The notes beneath the pieces were generated by a model. That model was not told where the DNA came from. It ran no database searches and saw only the letters and a program-made list of their open reading frames with translations. 64,000 bases of DNA from Vitreoscilla massiliensis (GTDB taxonomy: Bacteria; Pseudomonadota; Gammaproteobacteria; Burkholderiales; Neisseriaceae). The position numbers and the translations under genes were made by a program. The stretch lies in assembly GCF_001457815.1 (NCBI RefSeq), contig NZ_LN898221.1, positions 701,053 to 765,052 on the forward strand, given 5' to 3'. Of this stretch, positions 18,939 through 25,700 are shown piece by piece (the stretch's first letter is position 1; every line of letters starts with the position of its first letter).

Positions 18939-20069
18939 AAACTATTTGATGGTGGCGGTTTATTCCTGCAAGTTGACAGCAAAGGCCGAAAATACTGGCG
19001 GCTTCAATACTACCGACCAAGCGACAAAAAGAAAGATGTTGTGGCTATTGGTGTGTACCCTGATATCAGTTTAAAAGAAGCCCGTTTAAAACAAGCTGAA
19101 ATCAAACTACAGCTTGCCGATGGTATGGATCCTAAGCAACAACAAAAGGTTATTGAACAAGAAGCCTTGATGACGTTTGAAATTGTGGCGCGGCAATGGC
19201 ACAACAACCGCAAGGATGACGATACACGGTGGACACCTAAACATGCTGAAAAAATGATTGCTCGCTTAGAAAACCACGTTTTCCCCATTATTGGAGGTAA
19301 GCAGCTTTCAACAATCAAGCCCTTGGAGATTCTTGCTTTAGCCAAAAAAGTAGAAGAAACAGGCAAGACATACACTGCTCACAAAGTCTTGGAAGTGGTG
19401 CGCCAAGTATTTACCTATGGCATAACCATTCAGGCCTGTGAGTATAACCCTGCCAGTGATTTGTCAGGCGAACTTAAAAGCCATGTGCCTCAAAATTTTC
19501 CATCAATTACCGATGAAGATAAATTAAAAGAGTTACTGCAAAAGCTTGAGAGCTATGGTGGCACTCCATCAGTACGGGCATTACTGCGATTATCGCCATA
19601 TGTATTTACCCGCCCTAGCGAAGTAAGGCTAATGAAATGGGCTGAATTGGATTTAAACACAGGCATTTGGACGAAAGAAGCCAAAGACATGAAAAACCGC
19701 CTTGCCCATATCGTGCCACTGTCCAGACAAGCCAAGGCCTTATTGGAAGAATTGAAGCCATTTAGCGGCCATCATGAATATGTGTTTTGGAACAATGCCA
19801 GTGGTAAGCCTGTATCAGACGGTGCATGTAGACAAGCATTAAACCGCATGGGCTACAAAGGCGAATTTACCCCGCATGGGTGGCGGCACACGGCCTCTAC
19901 TCTGCTACATGAGCAAGGCTTTAACACAATGTGGATTGAAGCGCAGTTAAGCCATAAAGACACCAATAAGGTACGTGGCACATACAACAAGGCCGCATAC
20001 ATCAAAGACAGACGCACCATGATGCAAGCATGGGCTGATTATTTAGATGCACTGAAACAAAAACAGTAA
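18882..20069 (+). CDS. int: Tyrosine recombinase (phage/P4-type integrase)
   Basis: A 395-aa integrase with the DUF4102-type arm-binding N-terminus (LFDGGGLFLQVDSKGRKYWRLQY). A SAM-like core-binding domain spans about 95-190, and the catalytic domain follows: TRPSEVR (first Arg), HGWRHTAS (His and second Arg), LSHKDTNKVRGTY (His and the nucleophilic Tyr). I chose the ATG at 18882 (MPLQDSQ) because an upstream ATG at 18846 adds a sequence (LYYPCSYWIFA) unlike the family. Two putative arm sites (18914-18938) lie within its 5' coding region. Confidence 0.95.
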   Translation: MPLQDSQCKNAVTPAKGVTKLFDGGGLFLQVDSKGRKYWRLQYYRPSDKKKDVVAIGVYPDISLKEARLKQAEIKLQLADGMDPKQQQKVIEQEALMTFEIVARQWHNNRKDDDTRWTPKHAEKMIARLENHVFPIIGGKQLSTIKPLEILALAKKVEETGKTYTAHKVLEVVRQVFTYGITIQACEYNPASDLSGELKSHVPQNFPSITDEDKLKELLQKLESYGGTPSVRALLRLSPYVFTRPSEVRLMKWAELDLNTGIWTKEAKDMKNRLAHIVPLSRQAKALLEELKPFSGHHEYVFWNNASGKPVSDGACRQALNRMGYKGEFTPHGWRHTASTLLHEQGFNTMWIEAQLSHKDTNKVRGTYNKAAYIKDRRTMMQAWADYLDALKQKQ

Positions 20070-20138
20070 CAACCAAGATGTTGAAAAATGTAACTACTTT
20101 CAATAGAATAAGAACACTGCTGACAACTTGAAGATGGC

Positions 20139-20951
20139 ATGGACAGTGTAAAATTACTTGCCGAGAGCATAGAGAATCTCAAACAAGCAAGCATACTCAC
20201 AAGCAAAAATTACACTTATGAATATTTGCGATTTACAATTGGCAAAATTGTATCAGATAGGGGCAACCCTGTTCCCAAAAGGTCAATTGACCTGTGCGCC
20301 AACACCATTGCAATAGCGGTTTGCAATGTCGGTGTAGCCCCCACCCCACGTAACAAAAACACCACCAAAGCCAATTTAATCAATAAAAGTGTCATTGATA
20401 TTATCAAGGGCGGCAATGCTATTCTTAACGATGTTGCAGACTTGAGAAACAATCAAGCAAGCGAGTACATCTACTCATATCAAAATTTCCTCAATTCAAT
20501 TGTAAGCCTTAATCAATTCTCACATATTGACCACCACGGCAAAGGGCAAGATGACAGGCGCATTTTGCATTTTATCTTTCTTGAAATTTACAAAAAATTC
20601 AGTTTTAGAGCCACCAATAACGAAATGATTGATTTGCTTTGGTGTGTTGCAAGAAGCAAGGCCGATGACTGGGTTTACAAGCATTTGACCCTAGAGGCTA
20701 AAAATAAGCTTGTTGCAATGGCTGAACTTGAAAAGCAAATAACACGAGCCAAAGAAAACACCCAGTATGCCCACATCAACAGCACGCCGCGCAAGAAGGA
20801 TACTGCCAATGGCTTGAGTACCATTGAGGGGCTTAAGCAAATTAAGGCCATATTGAACAGCATGGAGAACAAACAAAAGGCAAACGAAATAAAGGCCATT
20901 ATTTGCGATTACTTGCTGGATGATGATTCCTGCGATTATCCACATTTTTAG
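20139..20951 (+). CDS. Uncharacterised 270-aa protein between integrase and AlpA-like regulator
   Basis: I do not recognise this protein. It is soluble and mainly helical. It has a conserved-looking core SHIDHHGKGQDDRRILHFIFLEIYKKF near residues 125-150 with a HIDHHG motif, and a Lys/Glu-rich helical C-terminus. The block LNDVADLRNNQASEYIYSYQNF loosely recalls the region upstream of the RN...HG block in abortive-infection proteins, but I cannot claim a match. Its place next to the integrase is a usual cargo or defence slot in P4-like satellites. Codon use is AT-richer than in the host genes. Confidence 0.6.
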   Translation: MDSVKLLAESIENLKQASILTSKNYTYEYLRFTIGKIVSDRGNPVPKRSIDLCANTIAIAVCNVGVAPTPRNKNTTKANLINKSVIDIIKGGNAILNDVADLRNNQASEYIYSYQNFLNSIVSLNQFSHIDHHGKGQDDRRILHFIFLEIYKKFSFRATNNEMIDLLWCVARSKADDWVYKHLTLEAKNKLVAMAELEKQITRAKENTQYAHINSTPRKKDTANGLSTIEGLKQIKAILNSMENKQKANEIKAIICDYLLDDDSCDYPHF

Positions 20952-21025
20952 GGATTATTACTTTTCTAAATCCATAAAATCAAGGTCTATCACGATACAA
21001 GCCATTGAGTTTAATTGAAATAATA

Positions 21026-21073
21026 CCCTCATGAAAGCCACTGACAACTCAGTGCTGCTATTAAACATGAGGG
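21026..21073 (+). promoter_or_regulatory. Nested hairpin sequestering the ribosome site of the AlpA-like gene
   Basis: CCCTCATG (21026-21033) is the exact complement of CATGAGGG (21066-21073). Inside lies a second perfect hairpin, CACTGA (21039-21044) / TCAGTG (21049-21054). The right arm contains GAGGG, the only plausible Shine-Dalgarno, seven bases before the ATG at 21081. Folding would therefore block translation. The right arm is followed by CATTTTT, so the same structure could instead act as an attenuator. Confidence 0.65.
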
Positions 21074-21080
21074 CATTTTT

Positions 21081-21332
21081 ATGCAAGCTTCAAACAGCAT
21101 TATCAACTTGGACGTATTGCCAAACAACGCACAATTGACGTTGAAAGAATTGGCAAGCAGTCCATCAAAGAACAAACGCGGCTACACCCGTTTATCTGAA
21201 AGCCATATACGCCGCTTAGAGGCCGCTGGCTTATTTCCAAAGTCACGCCAAATCACTGGTACGCGCTGCCGCTTCTATGTCGCTGGCGAGGTGAAACAGT
21301 GGCTTGCTGACCAAGCACAGCAAGAGGCGTAA
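21081..21332 (+). CDS. AlpA/MerR-like small DNA-binding regulator
   Basis: An 83-aa protein with a winged-helix signature: LTLKELASS..., RLSESHIRRLEAAGLFPKS, then RFYVAGEVKQWL. This matches the AlpA/excisionase type that controls excision and integrase expression in P4-like elements. It follows a 129-bp leader that contains a hairpin over its ribosome site. The next gene begins 2 bp after its stop. Confidence 0.78.
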   Translation: MQASNSIINLDVLPNNAQLTLKELASSPSKNKRGYTRLSESHIRRLEAAGLFPKSRQITGTRCRFYVAGEVKQWLADQAQQEA

Positions 21333-21334
21333 CC

Positions 21335-21637
21335 ATGAAAAAGAAAAAGGCCACCAACAAGGGCAGCCAATCTCAAAACGAAACCCATTCTAGCACAGCA
21401 CGCGTTAATTCAACCAATGCCACCACACAAAAGTTGTTTGTTTTGGCCTGTTTGCGGGAGCGTCCACACAGTAGCAATGAGTTGCACATGAGAGGCATCT
21501 ACGACCCACGCGCCCGTATTTTCAGTTTGCGCCAAGAGGGTTACGACATTTCAACAACATGGCGGTATGAAACCGATGTTGCTGGTGTTGAGCGAAAAAT
21601 CGGCGTTTACAGTTTACTCAGTGAGGCAAAGCAATGA
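21335..21637 (+). CDS. Small winged-helix protein
   Basis: A 100-aa protein with a basic N-terminus (MKKKKATNKG). A winged-helix-like segment spans about 28-85 (KLFVLACLRERPHSSNELH, DPRARIFSLRQEGYDI, then a beta hairpin). This matches the short helix-turn-helix proteins common in satellites. It overlaps the next gene by 4 bp (ATGA). Role unknown, probably transcriptional. Confidence 0.7.
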   Translation: MKKKKATNKGSQSQNETHSSTARVNSTNATTQKLFVLACLRERPHSSNELHMRGIYDPRARIFSLRQEGYDISTTWRYETDVAGVERKIGVYSLLSEAKQ

Positions 21638-22302
21638 GCAAATTCAACATTATGGTTTACCAAGGCCATGAAATTTCAGCCGATAACAAAGGCTGGATTA
21701 ATGCAACGATGATGGCTACACCATTTGGCAAAAGAACAGAAAATTACCTACGCAATGAGCAAACAAAGCGATACATCGCAGCCCTTGCTCAAAAATTAAG
21801 CGTTACGCGAAAAAGCGTATCGAAGCAAATTCAATTAGTTAGAGTGGTCAAAGGCGGAAATGAGCAAGGTACATGGTTGCATCCTAAGCTTGCCATTGAT
21901 TTTGCTCGCTGGTTATCACCTGAGTTTGGTGTGTGGTGTGACGAACAAATAGAAGGCATCCTGAACAATGTCACTATTTGGAATCAAGAGCGTGAAATGG
22001 TTAAAGCCATTCAAGGTGTATTTACCGACACCATGAAAGCATTGGCCGAATCAAAAGGCACACCCGCGAAATGGTATGACTACAAGAATGAGTGTTGTCG
22101 CATCAATCGGGCATTAACTGGCAAGTGGGATAAGTTGGAGCGTGACGGCCTCAGCAAGCCACAGTTAAAAATCATCCGTGAAATGGTGGCATATGACATT
22201 GCCCTGCTCTCACAGAATAAAACCACAGAAGAACGTGAGCAATTGCTTGCCGCCAAAGCATTTGCATTGTGTGGTGGTCAATTATTGGAGGTTCAAGCAT
22301 GA
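21634..22302 (+). CDS. KilA-N domain protein
   Basis: A 222-aa protein. Residues 5-100 form a KilA-N DNA-binding domain: YQGHEISADNKGWINATMM, RTENYLRN, and GTWLHPKLAIDFARWLSPEFGVWCDEQI. The C-terminal part (about 125-222) is helical. KilA-N proteins occur in phage antirepressor and lytic-control modules. Bases 21790-21825 in this gene are repeated exactly at 27989-28024 in the non-coding region of the element. A C4-type RNA region lies just downstream, and C4 RNAs classically regulate antirepressor genes. Confidence 0.88.
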   Translation: MSKFNIMVYQGHEISADNKGWINATMMATPFGKRTENYLRNEQTKRYIAALAQKLSVTRKSVSKQIQLVRVVKGGNEQGTWLHPKLAIDFARWLSPEFGVWCDEQIEGILNNVTIWNQEREMVKAIQGVFTDTMKALAESKGTPAKWYDYKNECCRINRALTGKWDKLERDGLSKPQLKIIREMVAYDIALLSQNKTTEEREQLLAAKAFALCGGQLLEVQA

Positions 22303-22359
22303 AAGCCCTTGACCACACCAGCGCATTGCTGCAATATTCGCCTACCAACTTAAATCAGT

Positions 22360-22590
22360 TGGTCAGGTTTGGAAGCCTGAACAGTAACGGCAGACAAAAT
22401 GCCGCGTTTAATCGTGGTTTTTTTACGTCTGTAATACCCGCTTTAATGCCTAGTTTCTATGGTGACAAGCGGCAGGGGCGCATTCGTGCGCGCTGGGTTC
22501 GTTACTCCAGTCTTCCAACCTTGCTGTCTTGTTGCCACCCAACCACGTTTGGAAGCGTGTTGGTGGCGGTTAAAACCGTAACGAAAGGCA
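22360..22590 (+). ncRNA. C4-like antisense RNA / structured leader region
   Basis: The segment has the sequence landmarks I associate with the C4/isrK/ash region of P1- and P4-like elements: the hairpin GGCAGACAAAATGCC, then GGTTTTTTTACGTCTGT, then TTCTATGGTG, then GCGCATTCGTGCGC. A long stem follows, CCACCCAACCACG (22536-22548) / CGTGTTGGTGG (22557-22567). CAGAC and GTCTG also pair around the first block. Phage C4 RNA is processed from the leader and pairs with a ribosome site to silence an antirepressor. The open frame through it (from 22299) reads like the ash-type translation of this RNA and is probably not a real protein. Confidence 0.6.
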
Positions 22591-22595
22591 TTTTC

Positions 22596-22772
22596 ATGGC
22601 GAAAATCCGTAAGGGCTACTCACGCCCACTGTATATCCACAATATCCGTAATTTCCCTACTCTTGAAGCCGCAAGCCGTCATGTTGATTTGATGCTGCGA
22701 GGCAATGCTTTGGCGCGTTTCAACATTCAACAGACAGCACAAGGCTGGTCAGTTGGGAGGGTTTGCGCGTGA
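22596..22772 (+). CDS. Small 58-aa satellite protein
   Basis: It begins with MAKIRKGYSRPLYIHNIRNF after a GAAAGG ribosome site. It is basic at the front and contains FPTLEAASRHVDLMLRG, a likely helix. Similar small proteins often follow the C4/ash region in P4-like elements. An ATG at 22299 could extend it in frame through the C4-like RNA, but I regard the short form as real. The next gene starts at a GTG overlapping its stop. Confidence 0.6.
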   Translation: MAKIRKGYSRPLYIHNIRNFPTLEAASRHVDLMLRGNALARFNIQQTAQGWSVGRVCA

Positions 22773-23011
22773 CTCAAGCCTTAACCCCTCCCCCTCAGCA
22801 ATACCTTGATTTACATGACATGGCCTCAGATACCCTGTGGCAGCTTGAAATTGTGGCAGTCAGCGCACTGGATGCTGGTTTAGATGGTGACGACCTACGG
22901 GCAGCCGTTAAAGCCATTTTGACAGTATGCCGAGCCTCCAAAGTGTTTGATGTTCAGGACATTGCCGAGCTTCGCCATGCTCTTGCACTCAATTGCGAGG
23001 TGGCCGCATGA
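22769..23011 (+). CDS. Small 80-aa satellite protein of unknown function
   Basis: It starts at GTG 22769, preceded by GGGAGG, and overlaps the preceding stop (GTGA). An in-frame TTG at 22763 is less likely. Residues from about 18 on are helical and acidic (ASDTLWQLEIVAVSALDAGL, then AVKAILTVCRASKVF). I do not recognise the family. It overlaps the next gene by ATGA. Confidence 0.6.
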   Translation: MTQALTPPPQQYLDLHDMASDTLWQLEIVAVSALDAGLDGDDLRAAVKAILTVCRASKVFDVQDIAELRHALALNCEVAA

Positions 23012-23358
23012 ATCAAGCTATGCCCTTACCCATCACCTCCGCAGGAAGTACAAAGCCGCCTTACATTCATGCAATTCAATTCGATGGTGAGTTGTATTTT
23101 AAAGCCACTGGCGATGGCATGAAGCCAACCATTAACCCCTCTGACTATGTGGGCATCACAGCATGTAGCCACTACCAAGGCAGTGGCATCTATTTGATTG
23201 AAACAAATGGACTGGTGCAAATATGCCGCCTTAGTAGACATAGAAATGGGATTTGCATCATCACCGACAATCCCGTCTATGAGAATGAAATCGTGCCTGA
23301 ACATATGTTTAGGGTGTTGGCCAAGGCCGATTGTGTTTTAAAAAAATGCGCGGCTTAG
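23008..23358 (+). CDS. LexA/S24-like domain protein lacking the catalytic serine
   Basis: A 116-aa protein that aligns with the C-terminal domain of phage repressors and LexA (peptidase S24). The blocks are GDGMKPTINPSDYVGI, IYLIETNG, RLSRHRNGICIITDNP and FRVLAKA. In active members the first block reads GDSM, with Ser as nucleophile; here it is GDGM. The Lys expected before RL is also not there (QICRLS). It has no DNA-binding domain. It is therefore probably an inactive S24 fold that could pair with a repressor and block its self-cleavage, or otherwise act as a decoy. That role is inference. Confidence 0.65.
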   Translation: MNQAMPLPITSAGSTKPPYIHAIQFDGELYFKATGDGMKPTINPSDYVGITACSHYQGSGIYLIETNGLVQICRLSRHRNGICIITDNPVYENEIVPEHMFRVLAKADCVLKKCAA

Positions 23359-23366
23359 GGGGTTTC

Positions 23367-23528
23367 ATGACGGTAATCATTAGCGAACATGACGACCAAC
23401 AGGCCGCATACGATGTTTGTAAAGCCTTTTCCGCCAGTGGCCTGCCTTATGATGCCTTTATGATGGTGTCGTCCGATTCTGAGCAGTACAGCCGCTTGAA
23501 ATCACGTTTACTGGAGACAATCCAATGA
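23367..23528 (+). CDS. Small 53-aa satellite protein
   Basis: It starts at ATG 23367 after TAGGGGG and reads MTVIISEHDDQQAAYDVCKAF. It is acidic with an alpha/beta look. I do not recognise it. It overlaps the next gene by 4 bp. Confidence 0.55.
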   Translation: MTVIISEHDDQQAAYDVCKAFSASGLPYDAFMMVSSDSEQYSRLKSRLLETIQ

Positions 23529-23770
23529 GCAAAACCAAACAACAGGCCGTGATTGAGGCCACATCAACCAAACAAGGCTTAAACCGCTTTGAGGCGCAGG
23601 CAATCGGTGATTCATGCCTGAACAGCACCATAAGCCATTTATCCAAAAAGGGTTATCGCTTCCGTACTGAATGGGAAAGCGTACCAAATCGTTTTGGCGG
23701 CACAACCCACTGTAACCGCTATTGGCTTATTGGTAAGCCGCAACCAAAGGCTCAGGAGGCCACATCATGA
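23525..23770 (+). CDS. Small winged-helix protein, paralogue-like to the 100-aa protein upstream
   Basis: An 81-aa protein. The core GLNRFEAQAIGDSCLNSTISHLSKKGYRF, followed by a beta hairpin ending CNRYWLIG, has the same layout as the winged-helix protein at 21335. It is likely a small DNA-binding protein. It overlaps the next gene by ATGA. Confidence 0.6.
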   Translation: MSKTKQQAVIEATSTKQGLNRFEAQAIGDSCLNSTISHLSKKGYRFRTEWESVPNRFGGTTHCNRYWLIGKPQPKAQEATS

Positions 23771-24072
23771 ATGCAGAACAACATTTCTTTAATGAATTGG
23801 CACGACTCAGCCAAGAATCCGAGGCAGCCTTGAAAGAGGCTCAAGAGTGTGCGGAAAAGTACCAACAGGCAATAAACAAAATTGAGCATTTGTCCAGCAC
23901 AGGAATTGCAAACTTGATTGAGTTGATGAAAGCCCTACCCAACCCAAGTGAGCTTGTTGTGGTCGATTTATCAGAAATTACCCCAGTCAACTTGCCCATA
24001 TTGCCAAGCATTACCCTGCCTGATTTTTCTGCATTTGAACAATTAGTCACTAAAAAAGAGGTGCAGCCATGA
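23767..24072 (+). CDS. Uncharacterised 101-aa coiled-coil protein
   Basis: Residues 1-55 are a continuous acidic helix (FNELARLSQESEAALKEAQE), probably a coiled coil. The remainder is hydrophobic with prolines (LPILPSITLPDFS). No family recognised. It overlaps both neighbours by ATGA and belongs to the same translationally coupled run. Confidence 0.55.
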   Translation: MNAEQHFFNELARLSQESEAALKEAQECAEKYQQAINKIEHLSSTGIANLIELMKALPNPSELVVVDLSEITPVNLPILPSITLPDFSAFEQLVTKKEVQP

Positions 24073-24311
24073 CACAAGCCATTCCAAGCCGTTTGATGCG
24101 GTTTCTTGATGCGGTACAGGCTCAGGCCATACAAGGGCAACCATACCGTCAATTGCAGCACTCTCACGCGATTATTGAGGAGGCTTTGAGCCTTGGTATT
24201 GTCGGTGTGTTTGATGATGGTGGTGTGGCTGTAATTGGCTTTACTGATGTTGGGCATTTTCAGTATTGCCAGCAATGCACCATTAATCTGAGCAAAGGGG
24301 TGGCCGCATGA
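24069..24311 (+). CDS. Uncharacterised 80-aa satellite protein
   Basis: Reads MTQAIPSRLMRFLDAVQAQA at the start, with one CxxC (YCQQC) near the end that could bind a metal. No family recognised. It is coupled to both neighbours by 4-bp overlaps. Confidence 0.5.
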   Translation: MTQAIPSRLMRFLDAVQAQAIQGQPYRQLQHSHAIIEEALSLGIVGVFDDGGVAVIGFTDVGHFQYCQQCTINLSKGVAA

Positions 24312-24601
24312 AAAATGTGTTTTATGGATTAAGCAGCTTTACAGCCGCCAAAGCCCAATTGCCCAACATTAAAAACATGAACATTCACGAACTGGACGCG
24401 TTTATTAACAGCGACTTTAACAATTTTCGCAATGTCATGTTGGGGCTTGAATATGCCATGACGCTGTTTAAGGGCGCGTTTCCTGAACTTGTGGACGATG
24501 AGGCAATGCAAATAATCGAGCAAGACGCAAGCGAGTACCTCAGCACCTATGCCTTGCTTAACAGTGAAATAGACAGCCGCCTTAAAAGCAGCGCGTTTTA
24601 A
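24308..24601 (+). CDS. Uncharacterised 97-aa helical protein
   Basis: An acidic, helical protein (FNNFRNVMLGLEYAMTLFKG) and the last of the overlapping run of small genes. A terminator-like hairpin follows at 24616, which may separate this run from the primase/helicase pair. Confidence 0.55.
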   Translation: MKNVFYGLSSFTAAKAQLPNIKNMNIHELDAFINSDFNNFRNVMLGLEYAMTLFKGAFPELVDDEAMQIIEQDASEYLSTYALLNSEIDSRLKSSAF

Positions 24602-24615
24602 ATCAGAAAAGAAAA

Positions 24616-24639
24616 AACCGCCTTGAAATACAGGCGGTT
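24616..24639 (+). terminator. Hairpin between the small-gene run and the primase gene
   Basis: AACCGCCT (24616-24623) pairs with AGGCGGTT (24632-24639), followed by ATTTAG, a weak T-tract. It may be a partial terminator or an RNA-processing site. Confidence 0.5.
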
Positions 24640-24671
24640 ATTTAGCTAGAAGAGCAAAGGAAAATAATCAG

Positions 24672-25700
24672 ATGGCTGATTACAAACAGATTATAGACCA
24701 CTCTACAGGGCAATGGCGATACATTTTACCCGCCTTGGGTGTGAGTTCTGAGGCATTGACCAACAAACACAAGCCCTGCCCTGCCTGCGGTGGCAAAGAC
24801 CGCTTTCGTTATGACGACAAGCAAGGACGCGGCACGTTTGTATGTGGGCAATTGGACGGCCTCAGTGGTGACGGTTTCGCACTGGTACAGCACATTTACG
24901 GGTGTGATTTTAAAGAAGCAGCAAGGCTTGTTGCGGGCGTTTTGGGCATAACCGAGGGTGAGCCATTGCCTGAGCGCAAAACACCACCACAGCAGCAAGC
25001 ACAGCCCCAAAAAGACCGCATCGAAGCATTACAAGCACTGTGGGCCATTGCCGAGAAAAACCGAGGCCATAACTGCATTAAAACCTACTTACATGGGCGT
25101 GGCTTGGATGTGACAACCATAGAGCCAATCGTAAGCACATTGGGCTTTGTGGAGGCATTGGACTATTGGGTACAAGACGACAAAGGCAAGTGGCTTGTAT
25201 TGGGCCAGTACCCTGCCATTGTTGCCAAGTTTGAGGGTGTGGACGGTGAATTGATGGGCTTACATCGCACTTACCTCAACACTGACTGTACGGGCAAATT
25301 ACAGCTTGCCGACCCGTTTACAGGCCGCTTGTTGGAAGCAAAGAAAATGATGGCGCGTTACCAAGGCAGCAATACGGGCACGGCCATACAGCTATGCCCT
25401 GCGGCTGAGTATTTGGCTGTGTGTGAGGGCATAGAGAACGGCGCAGCCATTTATCAAGAATCAGGCTTGCCTGTATGGGCTTGTGGCAGTGCGGGCGGCA
25501 TGGCAGCAATGGCCTTACCAAGCACCGTAAAGCAATTGTTTGTGTTTGCCGATACCGATGCCAACGAAGCAGGCATTAAGGCCGCTAGACGACTGGAAAG
25601 CAGAGCCATAGCGCAAGGCATAGAGGTGCGTATATGGCAAAGCGGCATTGACGGTGTGGATGTATTGGACACGGTAACAGCAAGAAAGGCGGCGGCATGA
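24672..25700 (+). CDS. P4-type DNA primase: zinc ribbon and Toprim domain
   Basis: A 342-aa primase. The N-terminal ribbon has CPACGGKDRFRYDD, then FVCGQL: the usual second CxxC pair is reduced to a single Cys, so metal binding may be altered. The Toprim domain has LAVCEGIENG (catalytic Glu) and FADTDANEAG (DxD). Primers for element replication are its likely product. In phage P4, primase and helicase are one protein (alpha). Here they are two genes overlapping by 4 bp. A DUS-like element (25318-25328) lies inside this gene. Confidence 0.88.
   Translation: MADYKQIIDHSTGQWRYILPALGVSSEALTNKHKPCPACGGKDRFRYDDKQGRGTFVCGQLDGLSGDGFALVQHIYGCDFKEAARLVAGVLGITEGEPLPERKTPPQQQAQPQKDRIEALQALWAIAEKNRGHNCIKTYLHGRGLDVTTIEPIVSTLGFVEALDYWVQDDKGKWLVLGQYPAIVAKFEGVDGELMGLHRTYLNTDCTGKLQLADPFTGRLLEAKKMMARYQGSNTGTAIQLCPAAEYLAVCEGIENGAAIYQESGLPVWACGSAGGMAAMALPSTVKQLFVFADTDANEAGIKAARRLESRAIAQGIEVRIWQSGIDGVDVLDTVTARKAAA

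Noticed and set aside
22299..22595. Coding sequence from the ATG at 22299 through the C4-like region
   Set aside because: The peptide is low in recognisable structure, the DNA is explained by the conserved RNA landmarks, and a better start with its own ribosome site exists at 22596.
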